Both the position numbers and the translations under genes were made by a program. The notes under the pieces are model-generated. The model searched no databases, was not told the origin of the DNA, and saw nothing but the letters and a program-made list of their open reading frames with translations. DNA of 64,000 nt from Amanita rubescens (taxonomy: Eukaryota > Basidiomycota > Agaricomycetes > Agaricales > Amanitaceae), in NCBI GenBank assembly GCA_015039365.1, contig WION01000056.1, forward strand, positions 124,001 to 188,000, given 5' to 3'. This document shows positions 10,005-21,428 of this stretch, one piece after another (position 1 is the first letter of the stretch; each line of letters begins with the position of its first letter).

Positions 10005-10972
10005 ATGGCGCACAGTAAGCCCACTCCCCCACCTTCGTATAATAAAAATTAATCCTTGTGACAGGTCAATCTCGTGTTTCAAGCGGCAGGCGCCAGACGT
10101 CAAGCTCCAGACACAGGGGCAGTCAAGGAAGCTCGGATGGTAAGCCATCGATCACCAAAAACGAGCTTCGCTCACGACGCTTCCCACTTAAAGCAACGGT
10201 CTCTTCAGTAACATCTCAGATGGAAAATATTACTATAACAAGTCGGCTCCAAGACATGGTCCGCGAATTCATGCGGGACGTCCCTTACAATCGTGGAGGC
10301 CGCTACAACTATTATGTGGTCTACTGTGGCCGCGAGTCTGGAGTTTTTGACACCTGGTACGACGTTTGTTTATCTTTTATGGTCAGAGAATGGTAACGAC
10401 TGACTATTTGGACAGGATCTCGACTCATCAATCTGTTATTGGGGTGTCTGGCAATGCTTATAAGGGGTTTCACACCCTCCGCGAGGCACAGACCTCCTAC
10501 AACGGATGGGTTGAGTTTCTCACCCAGCGAGCACTAGGGGGCCCTAGAGTTCAAGCCCCAATCTCGGCATCGCAGCCACGCGTTCCCGCGTCAGCGCCCA
10601 CATCTGCTCCGCTTTCTCCTGTGCCCAGAGCACCTGTGGTGCGCGCTCAACCGCCTGCGCCGCCCACTCCTGGACTCGGTAGCCTGAGGGAAACCCCTTC
10701 CCCAACTCTTTCGGATGCTTCGTCACTCGGTCTCGGGCAAGACCCGTGGTTCGTAGTTGCCGAAGGAGAGCGCCCGGGTGTCTATCACACCAGGTGTGCA
10801 TTCTCATCATTGATATTGAGCAGAGCACTTAGACTATTTTTGAATTAGGGATGAAGCCTTCGACGCTTTGGGAGACTCTCCCATTGCCGTCATTGACCGG
10901 GTCTTCGGAGAGTTGGGGGCGTTGCGTCTGTTCGTGAGGAAGTATATGAGGAACCAAGTGCATGCTATTTGA
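10005..10972 (+). CDS. KDZ-borne protein with two RNase H1 N-terminal-like motifs
   Basis: Four exons: 10005-10014, 10065-10356, 10416-10793, 10849-10972 (804 nt, 267 aa). The ATG at 10005 is chosen because the 10-nt first exon splices in phase with a GTAAGC donor and ACAG acceptor. After a Ser/Arg-rich N-terminus the protein has YYVVYCGRESGVFDTW, then GVSGNAYKGFHTLREA. This matches the pattern of the RNase H1 N-terminal / caulimovirus gene VI fold, a small domain that binds RNA-DNA hybrids or dsRNA. A second, divergent copy starts WFVVAEGERPGVYHT at the C-terminus, after a Pro/Ala-rich linker. No nuclease domain is present. A role in handling hybrid or structured nucleic acid during transposition is only a guess. 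Confidence 0.78.
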
Positions 10973-11028
10973 ATAATGCGTTTGTTCGTGAGGAGGTATT
11001 ATGAGACAGAGTACATGCTATTTGAATT
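10921..11028 (+). repeat. Short tandem duplication at the 3' end of the 267-aa gene
   Basis: The last 50 or so nt of the coding region (GTTCGTGAGGAAGTAT...CATGCTATTTGAAT) are repeated immediately downstream with a few changes (GTTCGTGAGGAGGTAT...CATGCTATTTGAAT). The original stop codon is kept in the first copy. Confidence 0.8.
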
Positions 11029-12108
11029 CGTACATGGTATATAGCTCGTAGCTAAAAATTTGAACATCGTCTATGCATTTTCCCGGATTCCGATCATACG
11101 AGTAAAGGAAAGTGATTGATATACGAGTGAGTGTATAGAATGACAAAGTGGGAGAAGGTAAAAACGGTGGGAATGCAGCGAAGGGACAAGGTGAAAATGA
11201 AGGGTACGCGTCGAAATCGATAAAGTGGGAGAAGGCGAAGACCGCGGGTATACATAGTAGTAAGGAATGACTTGATTAACGCACACAAAACCGAGAGCTT
11301 CAAGCGTGCAGTTCAACTGAGTGTAGTAGAACTTGAAGGTGTGGCAGAGCGAACGCAGAAGTATTTAGTAAAGCTACAGACTCGCTGTACCTGGAATGCA
11401 CTCTTGCCGCCATAGGTGCCAGTAACATGATAATGCTTTGCAATTTGAACATAAATCTTATGGCATACATTCAATGCCGCGCTGGAACGACTTTCGCAAT
11501 GATCAAAACTAATCCGATCTTCCAAGTTGGCACAAAATGAACTGTGCCCGCCAGCGCGAACATGACCTCAGCTCATCCGACTCACTGTACCTGGAATGCA
11601 CTCTTGCCGCCATAAGTGCTAACACGATGATACTTTGAAAGTAAATCTTATGGCATACATTCAATGCCGCGGTGACCTGGAACAACTTTCGCGATATTCA
11701 AAATCGATTTTCCGAGTTGGCACAAAATGAGTGTTTCCGCCAGCGCGAACATGACCTCGGCTCATCCTGATATCCTCATTCTCTGTCCTTAGCCTAAAGA
11801 TGATAGAATACTCCCGTCGATCGCAAGAAACAGGCAGAGCAATGTTATTGGCATTCGCACAAGCCTTAAGGTCGTAGACGAGATGCGTTCACACTCAACT
11901 ACTCCGAAATCACAGGCCAGGTATTTTCTGATGTTTCCAGTGCATATTGAAACCTTTGGCAATAACTTACCGCCTGATAAGTCAGAAATTTGGGTGGGCG
12001 TGATGATCTGCGATTACTGATAAGCCTGATAAGATAATGTCATCCAACGTGACTTAGTGACGTGTCGCTTAGTACACGCCGCTGCTGGCACCTGCTGGCA
12101 CCAGGGCG
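11029..12108. other. Non-coding KDZ interior with an imperfect 190-bp tandem repeat
   Basis: No credible gene. Two imperfect copies of about 190 bp lie at 11384-11575 and 11578-11766. Both contain CTGGAATGCACTCTTGCCGC, GGCATACATTCAATGCCGC and CAGCGCGAACATGACCTC. Each has ATTCAATG/GGAATGCA half-palindromes. The repeat sits 340 bp upstream of the transposase start, so it may be promoter-proximal or transposase-binding sequence; that is inference. Confidence 0.7.
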
Positions 12109-15100
12109 ATGAAGAAGGCTACTCTTTCGTCCAAAAGATTGCGCAATTTCGGCCAAGGTGGTGTGGTGATGCGTCAATATGGCAAAGCGGTAGGGCGCAA
12201 GCAAATTGAAAAAGAGATTTCAAGAAGCCAAGCTCTTAATCAGGGTGTGTTTAACTTCTTACCCTCCCTGCTCCAAGACGACTCTGACGTCCATAATCAG
12301 AACCTATAAACGAAATTTTCGAAACTTTTGACATGGATGTTGACTCCAACCTTGATGAAGAATCCGAGTTGGACCCCTCCCTCGCAAATGATGTCCTTGA
12401 CGGAACACAGGCCGATGACCCAAGCCACGCTGGTGCAGAATTATCCGAAGTAGTGAAAAATATCAAAAATTCACGGTAAGCTTTTATCTTTTCTTCGAAA
12501 ACTTTTACAGTTCGCTACAACTTACTTGGTCAGGCGCATTCGCAAAGATGCCAGTAATAGGCGAGATAGAACGGAGCGTCGAATTGCTGGTTTTTCTGCT
12601 CAAATGGATGCCATCGTAAAATCATATCAGGAATGGAGTTTTCGGATGCACGAAGGGGGGGATCCGGATGTCCTTTCTCCGCCGTTTCAAGAGGTACCAG
12701 AAGGCATGGAAAACATTGTCCTTTTGGACACGTATCGTAAGTTTCCAAGGACAACAGACCATTCTTATATTAATTTGACACTAGGAATGTACAATACGCG
12801 GTACAGCATGTTCCGGAGTGACGAGTTTGTTGCCAGTGCGCTTGTACGGCAGGGGATGATACCTAATGCGCCGTTTCGCCCCACCTATGCAGTTTCAACA
12901 CGCTTGCTTCAGCTGTATTACAATCTGCGGTGCCGTTGTCCTCACCTTGGTGTCCAGCCTTTCGTGAAAGGGTTACTGGATATGCATAGCGTACGTTCAA
13001 TGATTATTCCGAAAATACGAAGCTAACAACGTGTAGCTTGCCTATAGACCGTATCACAACACTGTTTTTTCGATCTGCTTCGACTTATACCTCGACATAC
13101 TTGAAAAGAATCGGAGTGCAGTTTTGAAGACTCTAGATCGTGATCGCCCATTGTGGCGTATACAGAATACATGCCCTGCCTGCTCGTACAAGTTACATGA
13201 CGAGAAAGATATGAAGTTCAAGATGCTAATTACTATGGACGGCAATAATTCATTGAAGTGCGTTCGAAGAGATGTAGGGGAATTGAGTGCATCTGATGCC
13301 CGGAAATGTCGATCCGCCCTCCCAGATTCTCGGAGCGCACCTGGTGATTACTATATATCACGTGAGGAAGTTGACAAATGGGCAAAGGGAACCCTTGACA
13401 AGGAGTTGAATAGACATGATCCCGTGAGTCGAACCACTTTCACTTCTTACGCGCGTCTCAATCAGCATTCTAGAACGATGACAGTGAAACTGTCTGTTCA
13501 GGCCGCTGGACTAACATGGTTGATGCATTGACGTCACGAATGTGGGGGATATTTGACGAAACGGGTGTATTCCTGGCTCTCTGTCGCCACGGTTTCGTTT
13601 TGTTGGTATCGGATATGGTGCGGAGCGGTGAACTGTAATGTTTTTTAATTTCATTTGCTTCTCTATACTGACTACGTTCTAACTACAGTGCAAAGTACCC
13701 CCTAGCTATTACAAGCACACTTCTGAAGGCATTTGGTGGCGATCTTGGGCTTGGGTATGATATTGGATGTAAATTTGGCAAAACGATTAAGAATAGTCCC
13801 CTCGGAAGAACGGCCGCCGAACTAAACCTTCAGTGTCTTGTTGGATCATTTCATGGACATGCGCACAAACGGCTTTGCCAGCTATCGTATCTGGCAACAT
13901 ACACTGAGGGCCTAGGTCTCGAAGATCTTGAGGGGTGCGAGCGCTTCTTCTCGAAGTCAAATGCGCTTGCTCGGTCTATCCGCTATGCAACTGTTTTCCA
14001 CCGACAGCAGGCCATTGTCAATTATATGAGGCATGTTGATGAATTCGAGACATACGCTAACTTAAGTAAGTCTTTTAATACATTGTGCAACAAGTTATCG
14101 ACTGATAGTTTCATAGGCAAGTTTATCGTCGACAATTATAAGCAAGCACTGAAAATTTTGCAAACGGAAGCACCGTTACGACAACTAATGAAGCGGCATG
14201 GAATAACCGATCCCGCCATCTTCAGGACGTGGCTTGACGAAGAGAAGACATATTTGTCTAGTTTGCTTCGTGAGCCGCCTGAAGAAACACTAGAAATAGA
14301 ATATTATGAACGCTTAGTCCAGCTATTCGATTACCAGTACGTATTCATTTATTCGTGATGATCCTCATACTAATATGCCAGGGATGACTTAAATACAGAA
14401 ATTTTCCACCACACGAATCCAGATAATGTGACTCAACGTGACAGGACACGATCCATTGAAGCGAAGCGCCGGCATGCGATCGAAAGGCGCGATAACTGCC
14501 TTAAGCGGGTCCATGAGCTTGAGATTAAACTCAAAGTCATGCGGCGTTGGGAACGGGGCTCCGAGGAGTGGAATGCGGCAGCGAAGAAGGTTGTACTTCG
14601 TGAATACCGGAAGGCTGTCGATAGGCTAGAGAGCCTTGCCGTCTCGCGGATCTCAGAGCTATCAAAAATGAACGAATCGCAAATATGCAAGTTCTGTTCT
14701 ACATTATGATGTGTCTTTGTCTCATAATGGAGTTCAGGTTATAATCTACGCAATCACATTTCGGCTGGTGTTAAAGCACGGTCAAAGACTATCAGGACAG
14801 CATTGGAAAAGTACAACGAGGCAGCAGCCGCTCTCAATCCCGCCGCGCCGGAGCTCACCTGGAAAATGGTTGTCGAGTATGCCGTCCTCGCAGACTTCGA
14901 CCTCCTCCGTGATGTGAGACAAGATGTTCGTAAGAAGCCGTGGGCGTCGTCTACAAACCGGCTTCTCCGAGATCAATACTTCAAACTGGAGCGTGCTCGC
15001 GAGGAGATAGACAGGCTGAACATTGAAATTCGCCGCGTCATCACATACATAGCAGACGAAGCTATATTCTTGCAGATGATTGAAGAAGCTGTGGCGGCTG

Positions 15101-15429
15101 ACGACGCCCGATTGGCTCATCAGATTACTCTTTATGGCCTAGAGCGTGGGCGATCAAATGCTGTGCATATCAAGCGCTTCGCCAAACTGGCAAAGGATCC
15201 TGGCTTTACAGGCAACGTCCGGCTTGGGCAAAGTATTCACCAACCCTTCCTAGGCCCTTCCGGACATTTGAGCCAAGGTATCAATGACGATGCCGACACC
15301 GGTGAGGACGATGCTGATGACGAAGACGACGAGGAAGAAGAAGCAGAGGAAGAAGAGGCAGCTTATGATATTGCATACAAAGTGCTCAAGGTATCTTCTG
15401 ATGCCTATACAGAAGACGATGACTTGTAG
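12109..15429 (+). CDS. KDZ-superfamily transposase, 969 aa, apparently intact
   Basis: Nine exons: 12109-12244, 12301-12475, 12534-12990, 13037-13423, 13474-13634, 13689-14065, 14117-14336, 14382-14686, 14738-15429. They sum to 2,910 nt, one open frame ending TAG. Intron 8 uses GC..AG (GCAAGT donor). Family landmarks in order: LAYRPYHNTVFSICFDLYLD, CPACSYKL, LITMDGNNSLK, CSGRWTNMVDALTSRMWGIF, GIFDETGVFLALCRHGF, YDIGCKFGKTI, VGSFHGHAHKRLCQL, GCERFFSKSN, then a coiled-coil region, VVEYAVLADFDLLRD and a long Asp/Glu-rich tail. The conserved acidic residues in MDGN, FDETG and YDIGCKF probably include the catalytic metal ligands (RNase H-like fold expected for the family). It would act in the nucleus on the 149-bp repeats. 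Confidence 0.93.
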
Positions 15430-15557
15430 TCAGTAACGAAAAACTTAGCAATAACACAAGTCCTTTACCATATATGATGATGATACAATTTGGCATGTGC
15501 AGAATCTTTTTAAGTTGTATTACATAAGAGAAATGTGATGTCCCTGTGGTACTAAGT

Positions 15558-15706
15558 TGGTAGGGGCAGAAATAACTGAAATTCAACTTAATAATTAACG
15601 AGAATTATTGAAAGTGAGAGATTAAGCGAAGAAGCTCGCTAACTAGCAAGGGACACAGGGCCTGTGTCCCCGGCTAATTAGCAGTTGATTGCCGGCTTAA
15701 CAGGTG
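15558..15706 (-). repeat. Right 149-bp terminal inverted repeat of the KDZ element
   Basis: Inverted partner of 7224-7372, ending GGCTTAACAGGTG, directly followed by the duplicate CCTAGGAC. The same hairpin arms (GGGACACAGG / CCTGTGTCCC) are present. Confidence 0.92.
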
Positions 15707-18145
15707 CCTAGGACTCCTATAGGACTCCTATAGGACTCTGATCACTTTCTGATAAAATGTAAAAAAAGGTAAAATGGTAGGAAACATGTTTGGCTTTGTT
15801 TGTTTATGTTTGTTTATATTAGGCATCTTAACTTGCAAAAGAAATCCAAAATCCTTAAAAATAGGGAACCATGTTTGGTATTGTTTATTTATGTTTATTT
15901 ATATTAGGTATCTTTAACTTGCAGAATAAATTCAAAAAAATACTGAAAAAATGCGGAAAATCCATGTGATCCAGGTTATATAAGAATTATAAAACCAAAC
16001 AATGGCAAACTTGACATATTTGCAAAATACTTTTCAGATGCAAGTGTGATCTTGAAAAATGCACACAAGGTCATGCAAGAATTAGGACACAAATCTGAGC
16101 CAAATTCTAGGTAAATGTAAAGGAATGTATCACCACTCCATGTGACCACCTGCAAAGCCATAGTTGAACCCAACACAATTTGGGTGTGTCTGGCTGGTGA
16201 TGATGAGTCAATGTAGTATGTGTGATCAGTTAGAAAGGGCTGGCAGTGGTGAAAGTCAGTTTCAGTAATGTGACTTGAGTGGTGAGTAGCTGCTGAGGTC
16301 AAGGACATTGGCAACATGCACATGATGGCAGTGGCTGCTGGAGGTGCAGTGCAGAGTGCCAGTTGAAGTGATGATCTAGTTTTAGTTCCACAATCCCACA
16401 TGTTTGTTGCCAGCAACAACCAATGACTCACCACCAATCACCTATGATTGTCAATTTGTCATAGGTATGTAAATATGAGGGATTTGTGATTATGTATGTA
16501 TTGAAGTCAAGGGGTGAAAGCAGGTGGAGATGAGTTCTTGGTTATTTGGTCGGATGGTATGGCACAGTGAGCTGTGGTTGTTAGAAGCATATTAATAATT
16601 GTCTGACTGTCTGACTATCTGACAGGCACTGACAGATGCTAACACACTAATTGTCTGGTTGTCTGACTATCTAATAGGCACTGACAGATGCTGACACACA
16701 GATTATCTGACTGTCTGACAGACAGTGTTTCATAAGTTGTCTGACTTGTCTTCAGACTATCTAACCATCTGAGCAGTGAGAGACACTTAAGCATCAGATA
16801 ACATCAGACAAGTCTGTGATCAGACTTTTGCTGTGTTAGCTGATGTACTAAGCTTCCACACTAGAAGCATACGGTGGCAAAGTTAACTCAGCAATGGTTA
16901 ACTCAAATACTAAGAGAACAGTGATGATAGAAATTGAACAGAGTGTGGACAATGATAGATAATTTGATGATGAGTAAGTAGAGATACATAAGTGGGTCTG
17001 TCACTTCCAAAACTAATCAGGCATGCATAATGTGGGAGTCAATACTATTAGTAACAGAATGGTGGCTCAGTGACATGTAATAGGCTAGTATCAACTTCAA
17101 GTTCCAATCACAGTGGCAGTGACATCTGGCACCTGTGACCTGCCACACTGAGTGCCCTACTATGGATCATTATCAGCTACCTCCAATCACAGGTACTATT
17201 AGTAATTTGAAGTTAAGTACAGTGCCTAGGCCAATATCAGTCAGTCTCACCTTTACTAGTACTATAACTTTACGGTTGTCCATGCTCTGTTCCAGAATTG
17301 CCTCAAACCTAAGACTATGATATTCTATTGTTTTACCTAATATGTTTGAAGTTTCTCTGACCCCACACCCCCAGTGGTTCAATTGTCTTATCAACATAAC
17401 CAGGGGCCCTTGTACAAAGTCACAAGATGTTTTGGCAACCTATCAATTTTCTCTCCATTATATCTGAAGAATAAATTACAAATATCTTGGGTTTGGCTCT
17501 GTTCTAGAGCATGATTCTTGCACCATCTTGATCACATGATTTTTCCAGATTTTTCAAGATTTTTAGCAGCCTTTCAATTTTTCAACATGAAGTGTTTAAA
17601 ACAGTATTTTGCAAATATCTTGAGTTTGGCATTGTTTGGCATGTTAATTTCCACACTAATCTGATCGCATGATTTTTCCAGATTTTTCAAGATTTTTGGC
17701 AGCCATTCAATTTTTTAACATGAAGCGTTTAAAACAGTATTTTGCAAATAACTTGAGTTTGGCATTGTTTGGCATGTTCATTTACACACTGGTCTGATTA
17801 CATGATTTTTCTGCATTTTTCACATTTTTTTTTCCAAATTTTCCCACGGTCACACAGTACTCTTGGCAAATGGTAGTATTACAAATGAGACTACAAAGAC
17901 TACATTAAAAAGCGCAGAATTGTCGGAGTCCTATAGGAATAGTCCTATTAGAGTCCTATGTCCTATTCGAGTCTGTCGGAAGGCTTCCTATTCATCCGAT
18001 ACCAGTCCGATTGAAAAATGTAGTGTTAAAAAATTTGTAATGTTAATGTAATCTTATTTGTAATAAATTCCGATGTGACTCCTATAGGACTCCTCGGACT
18101 CCGATCGGACTCCGATCGGAATAGGGGGGGGACAGTAAAGACCTC
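15707..18145. repeat. Non-coding body of element B
   Basis: No gene seen. From left to right: a palindrome array (CTCCTATAGGA), AT-rich text shared inverted with the right side (TTTGCAAAATAC around 16020), a GCCAGCAACAACCAATGAC block also found in elements A and C, TCTGACTGTCTGAC-type degenerate repeats at 16590-16860, and two to three tandem copies of the TTTTGCAAATATCTTGAG...CATGATTTTTC block at 17450-17830. A second palindrome array runs to the right tip. Confidence 0.75.
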
Positions 18146-18154
18146 ACCAATCTC

Positions 18155-18923
18155 CTCCTTTCACAGGTACTCTCAAGCCCTCGGACGACCATATTGCTCA
18201 GTGAAGAACGACAGTTGACGACGATGGAAGGATGAATGGTTTTGGCCGCACGTTTCCCTTTTCTCTTGCACTCCTTGATACTTCTGATCTCTCTTAGTTT
18301 ATACGACGATCGTTTCTCTGACAACTCCTACTACATCAAAAGAACCATCTCACAATACTATACAATACAGCCACGCAAAGGAAAGCCGTCAATTCGATTC
18401 CCGGAGGGATGTACAAGGGATACCGCTACCGAGCGTCGATCGAGCACCACGTCTGAGGGCAGCAGACGCAGAGTTTCTCTCCGCTGACCGTGTGCGACCC
18501 CGAGGCACTTCTCTTGGTTGGTTTGACGTGCCTACGAAGCAGGCTTCTTTTTCTTTTCTTCTCAACATTCTAAATTACTACAGATTTGACACCTGCCACT
18601 TACATTCCTACATACAGCCTAGGCCCCTCGGCGTGAGAGAACGCGCACGAGGTATACTTCGTTTGTACGCGTTCACAATCGCAATCAATCAATCATCCTC
18701 TCTCTCTCGCATTTTTTTTCTCTCACTCAGAAAACTTTTTCTAAGCTCGTGAAAAACGACCGGCATAGTTATTCGACTTTCCCGTCAAAAGCACGACGGC
18801 CTCGATAACAACACTGCCCCTTCTCGTTGATCTCGCGCTGAGCCTCCCTCAAACTCTCTTTGTCTCTATTTACGGAACTCTCACATTCCGCACTTTCACC
18901 CATAGGTAGATCCCACGACGACA
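18155..18923 (-). mobile_element. Probable solo LTR inserted in gypsy pol (right piece)
   Basis: Right-hand 769 bp of the 1,064-bp TG..CA insertion described at 6876-7170; on the minus strand it carries the 5' TGTCGTCG end. It contains long pyrimidine/purine-asymmetric runs (CTCTCTCTCGC) and no protein-like frame. It is flanked on the right by the duplicate GCGT (18924-18927). Confidence 0.65.
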
Positions 18924-21427
18924 GCGTGTGGCGTGGGATTTAATAGGCATCAAACCCGGTATGATCGGGTGTGTATTAACCTTCATTTGTTGACATAAGG
19001 CACAGCCTTCGACCCATTTAGATACGGTCGTTGTCATTCCAGGCCAATAATAGTCACGGCGGATAAGCTCTAGTGTCTTTAATCGTCCAGGGTGACCCAT
19101 AACTACGGGGTCATGATGTGATTTGATTATTTCGTTTCGTAATTCTTCGTTTTGAGGAATATAAATGCGTCCTTGATAACGAATGATGTTGTCGTCGTTC
19201 TTCCAGTCATTAAACTTTGATCGGAGGGGTAGTTTTCCGTGTTTAAGACCGTCGATTACAACTTTAGCGAATTTGTCTTGTGGCAATAATTCAGTGATTT
19301 TATCTGCCCAAGATACATTGATCGCGGCAATAACCATTTCATCAGTGATCATGGTTTGTGGGATTTCTTTTGCTTTTGCCTCTTCTTCGTTAATATGGTC
19401 AGGGCGTCTTGATAAAGCGTCTGCCTGAATAAGTTTTGATCCAGGGACGTGTTCTAACTTGATATCAAACTCCGTGATTTCTTGCCACCAGCGTGACTGT
19501 CTGGCGGTCATCTTTTGCGGATGTTTGTAATATGATAAATTCTTATGATCACAGTGGATCATGATCGTGTGTGGGCTTCCTTTTAGAAGGTGTCTCCAGG
19601 TTTCAAATGCTTTCTTTATTGCTAATAACTCGCAATTGTATACTTGATATCTTTGTTCGGTATCGCTTAACCGATGACTGATAAATCCACATGGGTGCAG
19701 TTCTCCATCAGATCCCCATTGTTTTAGGACGGCTCCTACCGCCCAGTTTGACGCATCGGTCTCTAATAAAAATGGTTTTGTCGGGTCTGGCATAACTAGA
19801 ACCGGTTCTTCTAGGAATTTCTCTTTCAACGTGTCAAATGCTTTCTGACACTCTGCATCCCATTGGAAGGGAACTGTTTTCTTCGTAAGTTCCGTGAGCG
19901 GAGCCACTATTTCGGCGTAGTTTCCTATAAATTTCCTGTAAAAGTTTGCGAACCCTAGAAATGACCGTATTTGTTTAACGGTTTTCGGTTCAGGCCATTT
20001 GCTGATTCCAGCGAGTTTTACGGGGTCCATCATGATCTTTCCTTCTTTAACGATCATCCCCAGGAATTCAACTTCTTTGGCGACGAATTTACATTTTTCT
20101 AATTTGAGGAATAGATCATTTTCTTTTAGCCGTTGCAAGACTTGCTGAGTGCACTCCCTCGTTTCTGCCTCGTTCGCTCCATATATCAACATGTCGTCAA
20201 TGTAGACAACTAGCCATCCTTCGGCTATCATGTCGCGGAAGTATTCGTTCATCATTGTTTGAAATGTCGACGGTGAATTGCATAATCCAAAAAGCATTAC
20301 GGTAGGCTCGAAGAGACCATGGTTCGTCGTGAATGCGGCCTTCCATTCGTCGCCTTTCTTTATTCGCACATTATTGTAGCCCCATCGGAGGTCTAACTTG
20401 GAGAAATACTTTGCTTTTCTTAGTTTTAATAATAAGTCGGATACTAAAGGAAGGGGATAGGCATTCCGTTTCGTCCAGCTATTGATGTATCGGTAATCTT
20501 GGCAGGGTCTCAACTCTCCTTTTTCTTTCTTTGCAACGTAAAAGAAAGGAGATGCCTGCGGGGATTGTGATGGTCGAATATAACCTTTTTTGAGCTGTTC
20601 GTTGACCCATTTATTCATTAGCTGTTCCTCGTGGATTGATAACGGATAATTCTTCGCCACTTTAGGTTTAAACCCTTCTTTCAGATCTATTGCATGGTCC
20701 CATTGTCGTGAGATGGGAAATCGTTCTGACGTCTGTTTATCAAAAACTTTTCTCCATTTGTCATATTCAGGGGGTAATTCTACTTTCGTAGATTTATCTT
20801 CGTGTTCATGTGCGAGCGCTTGAGACGCTGATGTTTTCGCTTGGATCCAAAGGTGATCAGTCTCGAGATCTTCGTCCTCATCTGCGTTCAATTCTTCTTC
20901 TTTTTGGATATACCAAAGATACATTTCAGTTTCTTCGTCGTAATCAAACGTAGTTTCTTCTTCCGGATCGATCTTCCTTCCGTCGGGGAATCTAACTGTT
21001 CCTTCAGACCAATCTATTCTGGGGTTGATTTCTCGGAGCCAAGGTAATCCTAGTATCAGTCGTTGATCGCCTAGTCGTGTGACATAGAACCAGTCTTTAA
21101 ACTGGTTGTCTTCGATGTTATAGCTTATCTGGATTTTATACCGTATATCTCCAGACTTGTTATTTGTTCCGTCCACATTTCGCACTGGGATGGGTTTCTT
21201 TAAGCGAGTGATTTTGTTCCAATTGACGAGTGAGCTATCGACAAATTTTCCTTGCGCGCCTGAATCGATAAGGGCTTTAGTTTCAGCAGTTTTCAGATTT
21301 GAACATTTGGTAATGGGAATGGTGATTTTATTTCTGGATATAGAGGATACTGTTACACCATTTATACATAATTGTTCGTCTTCAGAGACGACGGACACTG
21401 GTTCATCGTCGTCTCGTTCTAAAAACC
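18924..21427 (-). CDS. gypsy pol, part 1: protease, reverse transcriptase, RNase H, H2C2 finger
   Basis: Minus-strand open frame entered by a -1 shift at 21428-21422. Landmarks in order: aspartic protease ALIDSGAQGKFVDSS; RT with the catalytic VVYIDDMLIYG; the RNase H start FLLETDASNWAVGAVL with a later HCDHKNLSYY; and an integrase zinc finger with HDPVVMGHPGRLKTL and CALCQQMK. The frame is undamaged over about 830 codons and stops being gypsy sequence at 18927, where the TG..CA insertion begins; the last 18 or so residues of the naive ORF are insertion sequence. Confidence 0.94.
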
Positions 21428-21428
21428 C
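21419..21428 (-). promoter_or_regulatory. Programmed -1 ribosomal frameshift site, gag to pol
   Basis: On the coding strand the gag frame ends ..AAG GGT TTT TAG. The heptamer GGGTTTT (21428-21422) fits X-XXY-YYZ and abuts the gag stop (21421-21419). Slipping back one base gives GGG TTT TTA GAA, which is exactly the pol frame. The position and phase make a programmed -1 shift the likely way pol is made; no downstream pseudoknot was folded. Confidence 0.72.

Larger units (their letters stand above)
7224..15706 (+). mobile_element. KDZ-superfamily DNA transposon, apparently complete
   Basis: 8,483 bp between perfect 8-bp duplicates CCTAGGAC (7216-7223, 15707-15714). Terminal inverted repeats are 149 bp (7224-7372 and 15558-15706) with about five mismatches, starting CACCTGTTAAGCCGG. 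Cargo: a partner gene (minus, 9854-7489), a gene with hybrid-binding-like motifs (plus, 10005-10972) and a transposase gene (plus, 12109-15429). All three give uninterrupted spliced frames. KDZ (Kyakuja-Dileera-Zisupton) elements are expanded in Agaricomycetes, and I recall 8-bp duplications for the superfamily. The intact genes and repeats suggest a recently mobile copy. Confidence 0.92.
7171..18145. mobile_element. Element B: C-run-tipped TIR transposon, hosting the KDZ transposon
   Basis: Flanked by perfect 9-bp duplicates ACCAATCTC (7162-7170, 18146-18154). The left tip is AGTACTTTACACTCCCCCCC, matching element A over its first 24 nt; the right tip read inwards is GAGGTCTTTACTGTCCCCCC. 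Without the KDZ insertion (7224-15706 plus one 8-bp duplicate) the element is about 2.5 kb. The remaining body (15707-18145) is AT-rich and non-coding. It holds subterminal palindromes (TCCTATAGGA, TCCGATCGGA), a stretch of GTCTGACTATCTGAC-type repeats at 16590-16860, and repeated blocks of TTTTGCAAATATCTTGAG text at 17450-17850, with an inverted relative at about 15900-16050. Confidence 0.85.

Noticed and set aside
7224..15706. A TET/JBP (5-methylcytosine dioxygenase) gene inside the KDZ element
   Set aside because: Known in some basidiomycete KDZ elements, so I looked; none of the three genes shows the HxD..H dioxygenase pattern.
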